In this document: piece by piece, positions 1 through 5,496 of the stretch
Position numbering within the stretch: position 1 is the first letter of the stretch
Layout: the number at the start of each line of letters is the position of its first letter
From: an uncultured Paracoccaceae bacterium
GTDB lineage: Bacteria > Pseudomonadota > Alphaproteobacteria > Rhodobacterales > Rhodobacteraceae
DNA length: 6,178 nucleotides
Reading direction: 5' to 3'
NCBI GenBank assembly: GCA_937132145.1
Contig: CAKZNY010000361.1
Coordinates: forward strand, 1-6,178
The notes under the pieces: model-generated
The model's database searches: none
What the model was told of the DNA's origin: nothing
The model's input: the letters and a program-made list of their open reading frames with translations, nothing else
Made by a program: the position numbers and the translations under genes

Positions 1-22
1 GAATAATCGTATTAAAATCCAT
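1..22 (-). CDS. Second ABC permease of the BMP-type importer, N-terminal 7 codons only (runs off left edge)
   Basis: An ATG at 22-20 on the minus strand opens MDFNTII and stays open to the window edge. The start shares one base with the TGA stop of the upstream permease (a TGATG junction). GGGGAG at 35-30 lies 7 nt before the ATG, which is good ribosome-binding spacing. In BMP-family importers two different permease genes normally follow the ATPase, and the second often begins with a short MDF-type sequence, so both context and sequence fit. Only seven residues are visible, so the family call rests mainly on gene order. The protein would pair with the first permease to form the transmembrane channel. 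Confidence 0.72.
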
Positions 23-1101
23 CACGCGGCTCCCCTGTTGAACCGTAAGAACAGGCGCTCGACCGGAATTCGGACCATGTTTTCAAGGCTGCCTACGAAC
101 ATGATCACCAAGGCCTGAATAACCACGATCATCTCGCGCGGGATGCCCATTTCAAACGACAACTCGCCGCCACCTTGATAGAGAATGCCAAACAGGAAGG
201 CCGCCAGCACGACACCAACAGGATGCGAGCGCCCCATCAGCGCCACCGCGATACCCACAAAACCAGCGCCTTGAACCGTGTCGAGGATTAAGCGCTCGGC
301 CTCGCCCTGTACGGCATTTACGGCCATCATGCCCGCCAAACCACCAGATATCAGCATGACCGTCATAATGATTTTCATCGGCGAGATGCCTGCATATATC
401 GCCGCTTTTTCGGAATGCCCAAAGGCCCGCACTTCATATCCAAGGCGCGATTTCCAGATCAGAACCCAAACCCCGAACGCCGCTAGAAGGGCGAGGAACA
501 GGCTGACATTCGCCGGTGCATACTTGTCAAACGCCGGAAAAATATCATGCAGCGTTGGAATAGAAGCCCCGGCCGAGAACCCAAGCGTTTCGGGCACCAT
601 ACCCGGCGCCTGCAAAGGCCCAACCAGCAGATACACGAGCAACGCAGAGCCGATCCAGTTGAACATAATCGTCGTAATAACAATGTGGCTGCCCCGTTTC
701 GCCTGCAAATATGCCGGAATAGCCGCCCAAGCCGCCCCGAAAACCATCGCCCCGACGGAAGCCGCAACAATCGCCACCGTCCAGTGTGGCCAGTCAACAT
801 ACAGCAGCACCATTGCCACGCCAACGCCGCCGATGCCCGCCTGCCCCTCGCCACCGATGTTGAACATCCGCGCGTGGAAGGCGACCGCAACGGCAAGGCC
901 GGTGAAGATGAAATTGGTGGTGTAATACAGCGTATAGCCGATGCCGTATTTCCCCAGCGCGCCCGAAACCATGACCTTCACGGCCTCGATCGGGTCTTTG
1001 CCGATGAACATCACAACCAGACCAGACACCAGAAACGCCAGCATCAGACTTAGCAGCGGAATCAGTACGATATCCGCCCATTTTGGTAGGCTCCTGTTCA
1101 T
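22..1101 (-). CDS. ABC transporter permease, first of the pair (BPD_transp_2 family, nucleoside/BMP type)
   Basis: This 359-residue, very hydrophobic inner-membrane protein is the right length for the branched-chain/sugar/nucleoside permease family that partners BMP binding proteins. Visible landmarks are a first membrane segment at about 11-34, the family motif FNIGGEGQ at 80-87, the segment KRGSHIVITTIMFNWIG at about 135-151, a cytoplasmic loop KSRLGYEVRAFG at about 217-228 followed by AAIYAGI (the likely ATPase-coupling loop), and GFVGIAVALMGRSHPVG at 280-296. The ATG overlaps the ATPase stop by 4 nt (ATGA), with GGAGG at 1113-1109 spaced 7 nt away, so translation is probably coupled. The encoded protein would form half of the channel, with the gene at the left edge supplying the other half. 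Substrate is not readable from the permease; nucleosides are inferred from the binding-protein family. No defects are seen. Confidence 0.93.
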   Translation of the reverse strand: MNRSLPKWADIVLIPLLSLMLAFLVSGLVVMFIGKDPIEAVKVMVSGALGKYGIGYTLYYTTNFIFTGLAVAVAFHARMFNIGGEGQAGIGGVGVAMVLLYVDWPHWTVAIVAASVGAMVFGAAWAAIPAYLQAKRGSHIVITTIMFNWIGSALLVYLLVGPLQAPGMVPETLGFSAGASIPTLHDIFPAFDKYAPANVSLFLALLAAFGVWVLIWKSRLGYEVRAFGHSEKAAIYAGISPMKIIMTVMLISGGLAGMMAVNAVQGEAERLILDTVQGAGFVGIAVALMGRSHPVGVVLAAFLFGILYQGGGELSFEMGIPREMIVVIQALVIMFVGSLENMVRIPVERLFLRFNRGAA

Positions 1102-2678
1102 GTCGATGCCTCCGGATCCATACCGGCCATCAACATGCCGAGTTCCTGCTCATTGGTGTTTTCGGGCAATCTCTCGCCCTGAATAATCCCGTCAAACATC
1201 ACGATAATACGATCCGAGAGCGCTAGAATCTCCTCCAGCTCCACCGATACCAACAGCACCGCCTTACCTTGATCGCGCAATTCCACGATCTGTTTGTGGA
1301 TAAATTCAATCGCCCCGATATCCACCCCGCGCGTCGGTTGGCCAATAAGCAACACGTCCGGGTTATTCTCGATCTCGCGGGCAATCACGATCTTCTGCTG
1401 GTTCCCGCCAGAATAATCCGAGGCCATCAGGTTCGGATTCGTGGGCCGGATGTCGAACTTCTCGATCTTCGCCTCGGCGTCCTTAAGCATCGCTTTCTGG
1501 TCCGCCAACCCAAATCTTTTGCTGAATTCAGGGTCGTTGTGATATCCGAACGCCGTATTTTCCCACGTCTGGAATGCCATCACCAACCCGCGTGCGTGGC
1601 GATCCTCTGGCACATGCCCGATCCCGAGCGCCCGCCGCTGCGCCGCGTTGGCCTTGTTGGACAAATCAATCGACTCGCCCCGCATCAATATTTCACCGCT
1701 CGTCGCGTGGCTAATGCCGCTGATAATTTCCAGCAAATCGGATTGGCCATTACCGGTCACACCCGCAACCCCCAGAATTTCACCGGCCTTCAGTTTGAAG
1801 GAAATATTCTTCAGCTTTTTCACGCCCTGCGAATCCGTTTTGCAGAGGTTCTTAACCTCCAGAATCGTCTCGCCAACCTTCGCCGGACTTTTATCAACCT
1901 CCAACGACACATGCCGCCCCACCATCAAATTCGCCAGCTCGGATGCCGAGGTTTCGGATGTCTTGACCGTCGCCGTCATCTCTCCACGTCGCATCACGCT
2001 AACCGTGTCGGTCACCGCCATAATCTCGCGCAGCTTATGCGTAATCAGAACAATCGTTTTACCCTGCGATTTCAGGTTTTCCAGAATACGGAACAGGTGG
2101 TCGGCTTCGGCAGGGGTCAAAACGCCGGTCGGTTCGTCCAAAATCAGAATATCGGCCTGACGGTACAACGCTTTGAGGATTTCAACGCGCTGCTGGAACC
2201 CGACGGACAAATCTCCGACAATTGCGTCGGGGTCTACGTCGAGTTCATATTCGGTTGCCAGATCGTGCAAAACCTTGCGGGCTCTGGCCAGAGAGGAGCG
2301 CAGCAGCGGCCCATCCTCGGCACCCATGATAACATTTTCCAGAACGGTGAACGGCTCGACAAGCATAAAATGCTGGTGCACCATCCCGATACCGGCGGCA
2401 ATCGCGGCGTGGCTGTCGGTGATCTCGGTTGGTATGCCGTTGATCTTGATCTCGCCCGCGTCGGCCTTATAAAATCCATAGAGGATAGACATCAAGGTTG
2501 ACTTACCCGCGCCATTTTCCCCGACAATGCCATGAATTGCGCCCTTGGCGACCGTCATGTGAATGTCTTTATTGGCCTGAACGGGGCCAAAACTTTTGCT
2601 CACACCAATCAACTCAATCGCCGGAGCAACAGGAGCAGCCGTTGCCGACTGCTCCTGCGTTTGTGTGTCAATAGACAT
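1098..2678 (-). CDS. ABC transporter ATP-binding protein with two fused nucleotide-binding domains (BMP/nucleoside importer)
   Basis: At 526 residues this is a standard double-cassette ATPase that powers import from the cytoplasmic side. Domain 1 (about 21-255) has Walker A GENGAGKST at 53-61, a Q-loop at Gln102, signature LSVGFQQRVE at 157-166, Walker B LILDEPTG with Asp181-Glu182, and switch His214. Domain 2 (about 272-515) is degenerate at its own ATP site: the Walker A region reads GVTGNGQSD (306-314) without the Lys-Ser/Thr, Walker B has GQPT where domain 1 has DEPT, and the switch His is replaced in LVSVELEE. Its signature YSGGNQQK (422-429) is intact. This asymmetry is normal for the family and implies one main catalytic site, composed of domain 1 Walker motifs and the domain 2 signature. 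The start lies 6 nt after the binding-protein stop and has no clear Shine-Dalgarno, so re-initiation by ribosomes from upstream is likely. The N-terminal 20 residues are Gln/Ala-rich and probably disordered. Confidence 0.95.
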   Translation of the reverse strand: MSIDTQTQEQSATAAPVAPAIELIGVSKSFGPVQANKDIHMTVAKGAIHGIVGENGAGKSTLMSILYGFYKADAGEIKINGIPTEITDSHAAIAAGIGMVHQHFMLVEPFTVLENVIMGAEDGPLLRSSLARARKVLHDLATEYELDVDPDAIVGDLSVGFQQRVEILKALYRQADILILDEPTGVLTPAEADHLFRILENLKSQGKTIVLITHKLREIMAVTDTVSVMRRGEMTATVKTSETSASELANLMVGRHVSLEVDKSPAKVGETILEVKNLCKTDSQGVKKLKNISFKLKAGEILGVAGVTGNGQSDLLEIISGISHATSGEILMRGESIDLSNKANAAQRRALGIGHVPEDRHARGLVMAFQTWENTAFGYHNDPEFSKRFGLADQKAMLKDAEAKIEKFDIRPTNPNLMASDYSGGNQQKIVIAREIENNPDVLLIGQPTRGVDIGAIEFIHKQIVELRDQGKAVLLVSVELEEILALSDRIIVMFDGIIQGERLPENTNEQELGMLMAGMDPEAST

Positions 2679-2684
2679 ACTTGC

Positions 2685-3683
2685 TTAGTTCACCGGGCAA
2701 GTGTTGTCAGACATGAAGTCGTAAACAACTGTTTCGCCAGAAATGATTTTTGCAGTTGCATCAGCAACAGCAGCACGCATTTCGTCGGTTACAAGCGCGT
2801 CGTTATACTCGTCCAGAGCAAAAGAAACACCGTTGTTCGCCAAGTTCATGATGTTGAAACCGGCAGTGAACTCGCCGTTTTTAACGTCCATGAATGCGTT
2901 GTAAACAGCTTCGTCAACGCGTTTAACCATCGAGGTCAGAACGCTACCTGGCTGCATGTAGTTCTGGTTGGAGTCAACACCGATGCTCAATTTGCCAGCG
3001 TCAGCCGCTGCCTGAAGAACACCACGGCCCGTACCACCAGCCGCAACGAAGATCACGTCAGCGCCTTGCTCGAACTGTGCCATGGCCAACTCGCCACCTT
3101 TTACAGGGTCATTCCATGCCGCACCTGTTGTACCAACAGAGTTCTGCAAGATAACCGCATCAGGGTTAACCGCGCGCGCACCCTGTGCATAGCCACAACC
3201 GAACTGGCTGATCAGCGGAATATCCATGCCACCGATGAAACCAACTGTGCCGGTTTCGGAAGCCATGGCTGCAAGCATACCCACGATGTAGGAACCCTCA
3301 TGGGCGCTAAACAGAACCGAACGTACGTTTGGCTGATCAACAACCATGTCGATGATTACAAAGCTTGTGTCAGGGAATTCCTGTGCCACAACGCCAAGCG
3401 CTGTACCGAAGCTGAAGCCAGCCATAACAACAGGGTTGTTGCCCTGCTGTGCGAAACGACGGATCGCCTGCTCGCGCTGTGCGTCGGATTGAAGCTCGAA
3501 CTCGCGATATTCAATGCCTGTTTCAGCTTTGAAGCGCTCGGCCCCTTCAAAAGAGCTTTCGTTGAACGATTTATCGAATTTACCGCCCAGATCGAAAATG
3601 ATCGCTGGGGTTGCCTGTGCGAATGCTGTCGTAGCAGCTGTGGCCAAGGCCGCCGCACCGAGTAGCGTTTTGATGAGTTTCAT
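2685..3683 (-). CDS. BMP-family (PnrA/BmpA-like) periplasmic substrate-binding protein
   Basis: From the ATG at 3683 this is a 332-residue secreted binding protein. MKLIKTLLG followed by an Ala/Thr-rich core and ending TTAFA|QA is a typical Sec signal peptide, with predicted cleavage after residue 22. There is no lipobox Cys, so it should be free in the periplasm. BMP-family landmarks are DLGGKFDKSFNESSFEGA near the mature N-terminus, SAHEGSYIVGMLAA, GFIGGMDIPLISQFGCGYAQGA, ADVIFVAAGGTGRGVLQAA and GVDSNQNYMQPG. Known relatives bind purine nucleosides (PnrA, BmpA); spirochete RfuA binds riboflavin, so substrate identity is an inference. It is the first gene of the importer operon. A GTG nine codons upstream in frame was not used because it lies upstream of AAGGAG, which is ideally spaced for the ATG at 3683, and it would bury the signal peptide's start. 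Confidence 0.94.
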   Translation of the reverse strand: MKLIKTLLGAAALATAATTAFAQATPAIIFDLGGKFDKSFNESSFEGAERFKAETGIEYREFELQSDAQREQAIRRFAQQGNNPVVMAGFSFGTALGVVAQEFPDTSFVIIDMVVDQPNVRSVLFSAHEGSYIVGMLAAMASETGTVGFIGGMDIPLISQFGCGYAQGARAVNPDAVILQNSVGTTGAAWNDPVKGGELAMAQFEQGADVIFVAAGGTGRGVLQAAADAGKLSIGVDSNQNYMQPGSVLTSMVKRVDEAVYNAFMDVKNGEFTAGFNIMNLANNGVSFALDEYNDALVTDEMRAAVADATAKIISGETVVYDFMSDNTCPVN

Positions 3684-3689
3684 TATTTT

Positions 3690-3695
3690 CTCCTT
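3690..3695 (-). promoter_or_regulatory. Ribosome binding site of the binding-protein gene
   Basis: AAGGAG reads on the minus strand, 6 nt before the ATG at 3683. It fixes the start at MKLIKTLLG and rules out the longer in-frame GTG start at 3710. It is the strongest Shine-Dalgarno in the window, as expected for a binding protein needed in excess over the membrane components. Confidence 0.85.
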
Positions 3696-3781
3696 ATGGT
3701 CATCATACACTCAAAAATGCCTCGACCAGCCGACGACCTAAGCCACCAGCTAAACACGAGACAGGAATACTTGTGCGAACA

Positions 3782-3810
3782 GTTAAAGGGGCAGGTAGGT
3801 CAGGGGTCAA
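3782..3810 (-). promoter_or_regulatory. Candidate sigma-70 promoter of the BMP importer operon
   Basis: On the minus strand TTGACC (3810-3805, five of six to the -35 consensus) is followed after exactly 17 nt by TTTAAC (3787-3782, four of six to the -10 consensus). Transcription would start near 3775 and leave a leader of about 90 nt before the ATG at 3683. It is the best match I see in the rimI-binding protein gap. The long leader shows no riboswitch I can recognise. No intrinsic terminator is visible after rimI, so some read-through from the upstream operon is possible. Confidence 0.5.
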
Positions 3811-3815
3811 CGGTT

Positions 3816-3827
3816 AATTCACGAATT
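3816..3827. promoter_or_regulatory. Small palindrome upstream of the importer promoter (possible operator)
   Basis: AATTC-AC-GAATT is a perfect inverted repeat with 5-bp arms and a 2-nt spacer. It ends 5 nt upstream of the candidate -35 box of the importer operon, where an activator or repressor could bind. No known regulator is recognised, and a palindrome of this length can occur by chance. Confidence 0.25.
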
Positions 3828-3855
3828 GCTCATGTTTCCGCGAGGTTAAGACGGC

Positions 3856-4269
3856 CTACAATACGCACCGCATTACTATACTATTAATTTTTTGCCCGTT
3901 TGGTCCAGAATAATAATTCGTACGAATCGCCCGCGCTTCGTAACCGAACCGTTCATAAAGAGATTTTGCATGGGGATTCTCTTGGGAAACCTCCAGAAAA
4001 ACCTCCTCCACACCCGCCGATTTAGCCGAATCATGCCCCGCTAACATTAACCTTTTGGCAATACCTTGCCGCCTGAGGGCGGGGTCAACCGCAATGGTTA
4101 ACAGCTCCGCTTCCGGTCCGGCAAAGCGAAAAATCGCGAAGCCTCCGGTTTGCTGAAATAGTTTAACGTTGGGGGATATCAGCAGAGATTCAAACTCTGC
4201 GGCTGACCACGGCCTCGGCGCAAAAGAAAAACTCGCGCCGTGGATTGTGGCCAACTCGCCAACATTCAT
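3856..4269 (-). CDS. rimI: GNAT-family N-acetyltransferase, RimI-like (ribosomal protein alanine acetyltransferase type)
   Basis: This 137-residue single-domain acetyltransferase is slightly shorter than E. coli RimI but normal for alphaproteobacterial versions. The acetyl-CoA pyrophosphate loop is RRQGIAKRL at 66-74, preceded by the beta-strand LLTIAVDP (57-63). The downstream block FLEVSQENPHAKSLYERFGYE (about 91-111) is the characteristic RimI-type end, with an Asn at 98 and Tyr105 in the position of the usual catalytic Tyr. RimI acetylates the N-terminal Ala of ribosomal protein S18 in E. coli; in other bacteria the targets are broader. Its ATG overlaps the tsaB stop by 4 nt (ATGA), and no good Shine-Dalgarno precedes it, so coupled translation is likely. 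The tsaB-rimI pairing is widespread in bacteria and supports the name. It is the last gene of its operon; no terminator hairpin follows. Confidence 0.88.
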   Translation of the reverse strand: MNVGELATIHGASFSFAPRPWSAAEFESLLISPNVKLFQQTGGFAIFRFAGPEAELLTIAVDPALRRQGIAKRLMLAGHDSAKSAGVEEVFLEVSQENPHAKSLYERFGYEARAIRTNYYSGPNGQKINSIVMRCVL

Positions 4270-4841
4270 GGCAACATCGTTGGTGGTGGGTCCGATGGCA
4301 ACGCAGCATCAGCCGATCGCAAATACAACGGAGCAGGCGGCACCCCGCCATCTTTCCCCACAGCACAAAACGCGATCTTCACCGGATCAATCACCGCATC
4401 GTCGGCGACCCCCTCCGACATCGACGGATCACCCACAGGCGAGCCGTCTTCGAACATCTGCGAGAAAACCATCCCGCGCCGCGCATCGCGTGCAATCGTA
4501 ATCCGCCCCGTGGTGCCAAACGCCAGCGCCTCGAAAACCGAAACGCCAACCGCCGGAACCCCCAGCGACAACGCCAGCCCGCGCGCCGCCGAAACCGCAA
4601 TCCGAACGCCTGTAAAATTCCCCGGCCCAATGCCAACAGCAATCAAATCAAGATCACTCCAGCTTTTGCCAGCACCTGTCAGCACCTCTTCAAGCATAGG
4701 AATCAGGCGTTCAGCCTGCCCTTTTAATAACGGTTCCGACATGGCGCCCAGAATCTGGTCACCGGAAACCAAGGCGGCCGCGCAATGCGCGGCCGCGGTA
4801 TCGAATGACAAAACCAATAGTGCTTTAGGCGGCAATCGCAC
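4266..4841 (-). CDS. tsaB: tRNA threonylcarbamoyladenosine biosynthesis protein TsaB (YeaZ)
   Basis: TsaB is the ASKHA-fold partner of TsaD in the complex that puts threonylcarbamoyl on A37 of ANN-decoding tRNAs. Landmarks are the N-terminal LSFDTAAAHCAAAL (11-24), QAERLIPMLEEVL (42-54), GPGNFTGVRI (72-81) and the C-terminal PLYLRSADAALPSDP. Its 191 residues are typical of alphaproteobacterial TsaB, which is shorter than the 231-residue E. coli protein. There is no ATG at the expected start. The GTG at 4841 overlaps nfu by 17 nt; a TTG at 4835 has the better Shine-Dalgarno spacing (GAGG at 4848-4845, 9 nt away, against 3 nt for the GTG) and would give MPPKALLVLSFDT. Further in-frame TTG codons lie at residues 9 and 11. 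The start is therefore uncertain by a few codons. A strong hairpin lies inside codons 15-23. Confidence 0.92.
   Translation of the reverse strand: MRLPPKALLVLSFDTAAAHCAAALVSGDQILGAMSEPLLKGQAERLIPMLEEVLTGAGKSWSDLDLIAVGIGPGNFTGVRIAVSAARGLALSLGVPAVGVSVFEALAFGTTGRITIARDARRGMVFSQMFEDGSPVGDPSMSEGVADDAVIDPVKIAFCAVGKDGGVPPAPLYLRSADAALPSDPPPTMLP
4774..4796. repeat. Perfect GC-only inverted repeat inside the 5' end of tsaB
   Basis: GCGGCCGCGC, then AAT, then GCGCGGCCGC: arms of 10 bp with no mismatch around a 3-nt loop, each arm containing GCGGCCGC. It encodes the AAAHCAAA stretch near the TsaB N-terminus, so it arises from Ala codons (GCG/GCC) on both sides of a His-Cys pair. In the mRNA it would form a very stable stem starting about 45 nt after the GTG start. 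Whether it has a function is unknown. Confidence 0.85.
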
Positions 4842-5385
4842 GCACCTCGACCACTTCAGGAATGTAGTGCTTAAGCAAGTTCTCGATCCCGCTTTTCAAC
4901 GTCATGGTTGAGGACGGGCAACCCGCACAAGCGCCCTGCATATGCAGATAAACAATGCCTTTTTCAAATCCGTGGAACGTAATATCGCCACCGTCCTGCG
5001 CCACAGCGGGGCGAACGCGTGTATCCAGAAGTTCCTTGATCTGCTTGACGATATCCTCGTCCGGACCATCATGGTCAGCATGGCCAACAGTGCCGCTTTC
5101 ATCCGCGAGGACTGGTTGGCCGGATTGATAATGCTCCATGATCGCACCAAGAATCGCTGGCTTGATATGTGACCAGTCAACGTCATCGCGTTTGGTCACC
5201 GTCACAAAATCCGGCCCGAAGAACACGCCAACGACACCCTCGGCCGTAAATACCCGCGTCGCGAGCGGCGACGAGGCAGCCGCAATCGCGTTCGGAAAAT
5301 CCGCCGTGCCAGAGGACAATACCGCCTGCCCGGGCAAGAATTTCAACGTTGCAGGATTCGGAGTAGATTCGGTTTGGATAAACAT
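4825..5385 (-). CDS. nfuA: NifU-family Fe-S cluster carrier protein (Nfu/NFU1 type)
   Basis: This 186-residue protein carries and delivers [4Fe-4S] clusters to client enzymes. Residues 1-88 (MFIQTESTPNPATLKFLPG onward) form the Nfu N-terminal domain found in alphaproteobacterial and mitochondrial NFU1, unlike the A-type-like N-terminus of E. coli NfuA. Residues 89-109 are a Gly/Asp/His-rich linker. Residues 110-186 are the NifU C-terminal domain, with RPAVAQDGGDITFHGF (125-140) and the cluster-binding Cys153 and Cys156 in GACAGCPSST. Both cysteines are present, so it should be active. The ATG is preceded by AAGGG at 5396-5392, 6 nt away. It is the promoter-proximal gene of nfu-tsaB-rimI and diverges from the histidine phosphatase. 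The upstream region carries palindromes that resemble iron/Fe-S regulator sites, which suits this role. The symbol follows common usage; the architecture is closer to eukaryotic NFU1. Confidence 0.94.
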   Translation of the reverse strand: MFIQTESTPNPATLKFLPGQAVLSSGTADFPNAIAAASSPLATRVFTAEGVVGVFFGPDFVTVTKRDDVDWSHIKPAILGAIMEHYQSGQPVLADESGTVGHADHDGPDEDIVKQIKELLDTRVRPAVAQDGGDITFHGFEKGIVYLHMQGACAGCPSSTMTLKSGIENLLKHYIPEVVEVRAIAA

Positions 5386-5409
5386 AATTGGCCCTTTCAG
5401 AACTAACCT

Positions 5410-5440
5410 ATTAAATGACGTGTCTGACCAAAAAAGTCAA
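5410..5440 (-). promoter_or_regulatory. Candidate promoter of the nfu-tsaB-rimI operon
   Basis: On the minus strand TTGACT (5440-5435, five of six to the -35 consensus) and TTTAAT (5415-5410, five of six to the -10 consensus) are separated by 19 nt. That spacing is longer than optimal and is a hallmark of promoters that need an activator or are tuned by one. Transcription would start near 5403, about 18 nt before the nfu ATG. The -35 box lies inside the TGAC-N7-GTCA palindrome. Confidence 0.45.
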
Positions 5441-5452
5441 GTATGCTAGAAT
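5424..5452 (+). promoter_or_regulatory. Candidate promoter of the histidine phosphatase gene
   Basis: CTGACC (5424-5429, four of six to the -35 consensus) and TAGAAT (5447-5452, five of six to the -10 consensus) are separated by exactly 17 nt. TG at 5444-5445 supplies an extended -10. Transcription would start near 5459, about 38 nt before the ATG at 5497. Its -35 box occupies the other half of the palindrome used by the nfu promoter, and its -10 box overlaps the TAGAA-N3-TTCTA palindrome. Confidence 0.45.
5425..5439. promoter_or_regulatory. IscR-like / iron-sulfur regulator operator candidate
   Basis: TGAC-N7-GTCA is an inverted repeat; on the minus strand the core reads TTGACT, a run of T, then GGTCAG. 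It resembles the type 1 IscR site of E. coli (YYGACT, AT-rich centre, AGTCRR) with a few mismatches, and the TGAC/GTCA-type boxes described for Rrf2-family iron regulators in alphaproteobacteria. Its place in front of a gene for an Fe-S carrier supports the reading. The regulator is inferred, not shown. Confidence 0.45.
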
Positions 5453-5459
5453 CTTTCTA
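5447..5459. promoter_or_regulatory. ICE/Irr-box-like palindrome
   Basis: TAGAA-TCT-TTCTA is a perfect 5-bp inverted repeat with a 3-nt spacer; on the minus strand one more base extends the left arm to TTAGAA. The iron control element bound by the heme-responsive Fur-family regulator Irr in alphaproteobacteria has the general form TTTAGAA-N3-TTCTAAA, so this is a shortened match. It overlaps the -10 box of the histidine phosphatase promoter and sits 7 nt upstream of the nfu -35 box. Chance cannot be excluded. Confidence 0.4.
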
Positions 5460-5496
5460 AGTTGCGCTATTTCGCCCCTCTGCGTAAAACGCCCAA

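Noticed and set aside
1098..1750. Degenerate Walker A, Walker B and switch motifs in the second half of the ATPase
   Set aside because: This asymmetry is the norm in the double-domain ATPases of BMP, ribose and related importers, so it is not a defect of this gene.
1269..2501. 410-codon open frame on the plus strand opposite the ATPase gene
   Set aside because: It is antisense to a clearly conserved gene and has no recognisable domain; its His/Arg/Asn-rich composition is what the complementary frame of a real gene gives.
2532..3665. 377-codon open frame on the plus strand opposite the binding-protein gene
   Set aside because: It is Cys/His/Asn/Arg-rich with no domain, mirrors the codon bias of a strongly conserved gene on the other strand, and has no ribosome binding site or promoter of its own.
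3684..3710. Nine-codon N-terminal extension of the binding protein from a GTG at 3710
   Set aside because: The extension contains the AAGGAG ribosome binding site of the ATG at 3683 and would put charged residues before the signal peptide.
3828..3856. Possible terminator after rimI
   Set aside because: No GC-rich stem followed by a T-run is present on the minus strand; only short AT-containing matches are seen.
3916..3927. 12-bp perfect palindrome ATTCGTACGAAT
   Set aside because: It lies inside the rimI coding sequence near its 3' end, is not beside any promoter, and palindromes of this size are expected by chance in several kilobases.
4240..4911. Open frames on the plus strand opposite tsaB and rimI
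   Set aside because: They are Pro/Ser/Ala or Arg/His/Asn-rich shadows without motifs, lying over tsaB, rimI and the 3' end of nfu.
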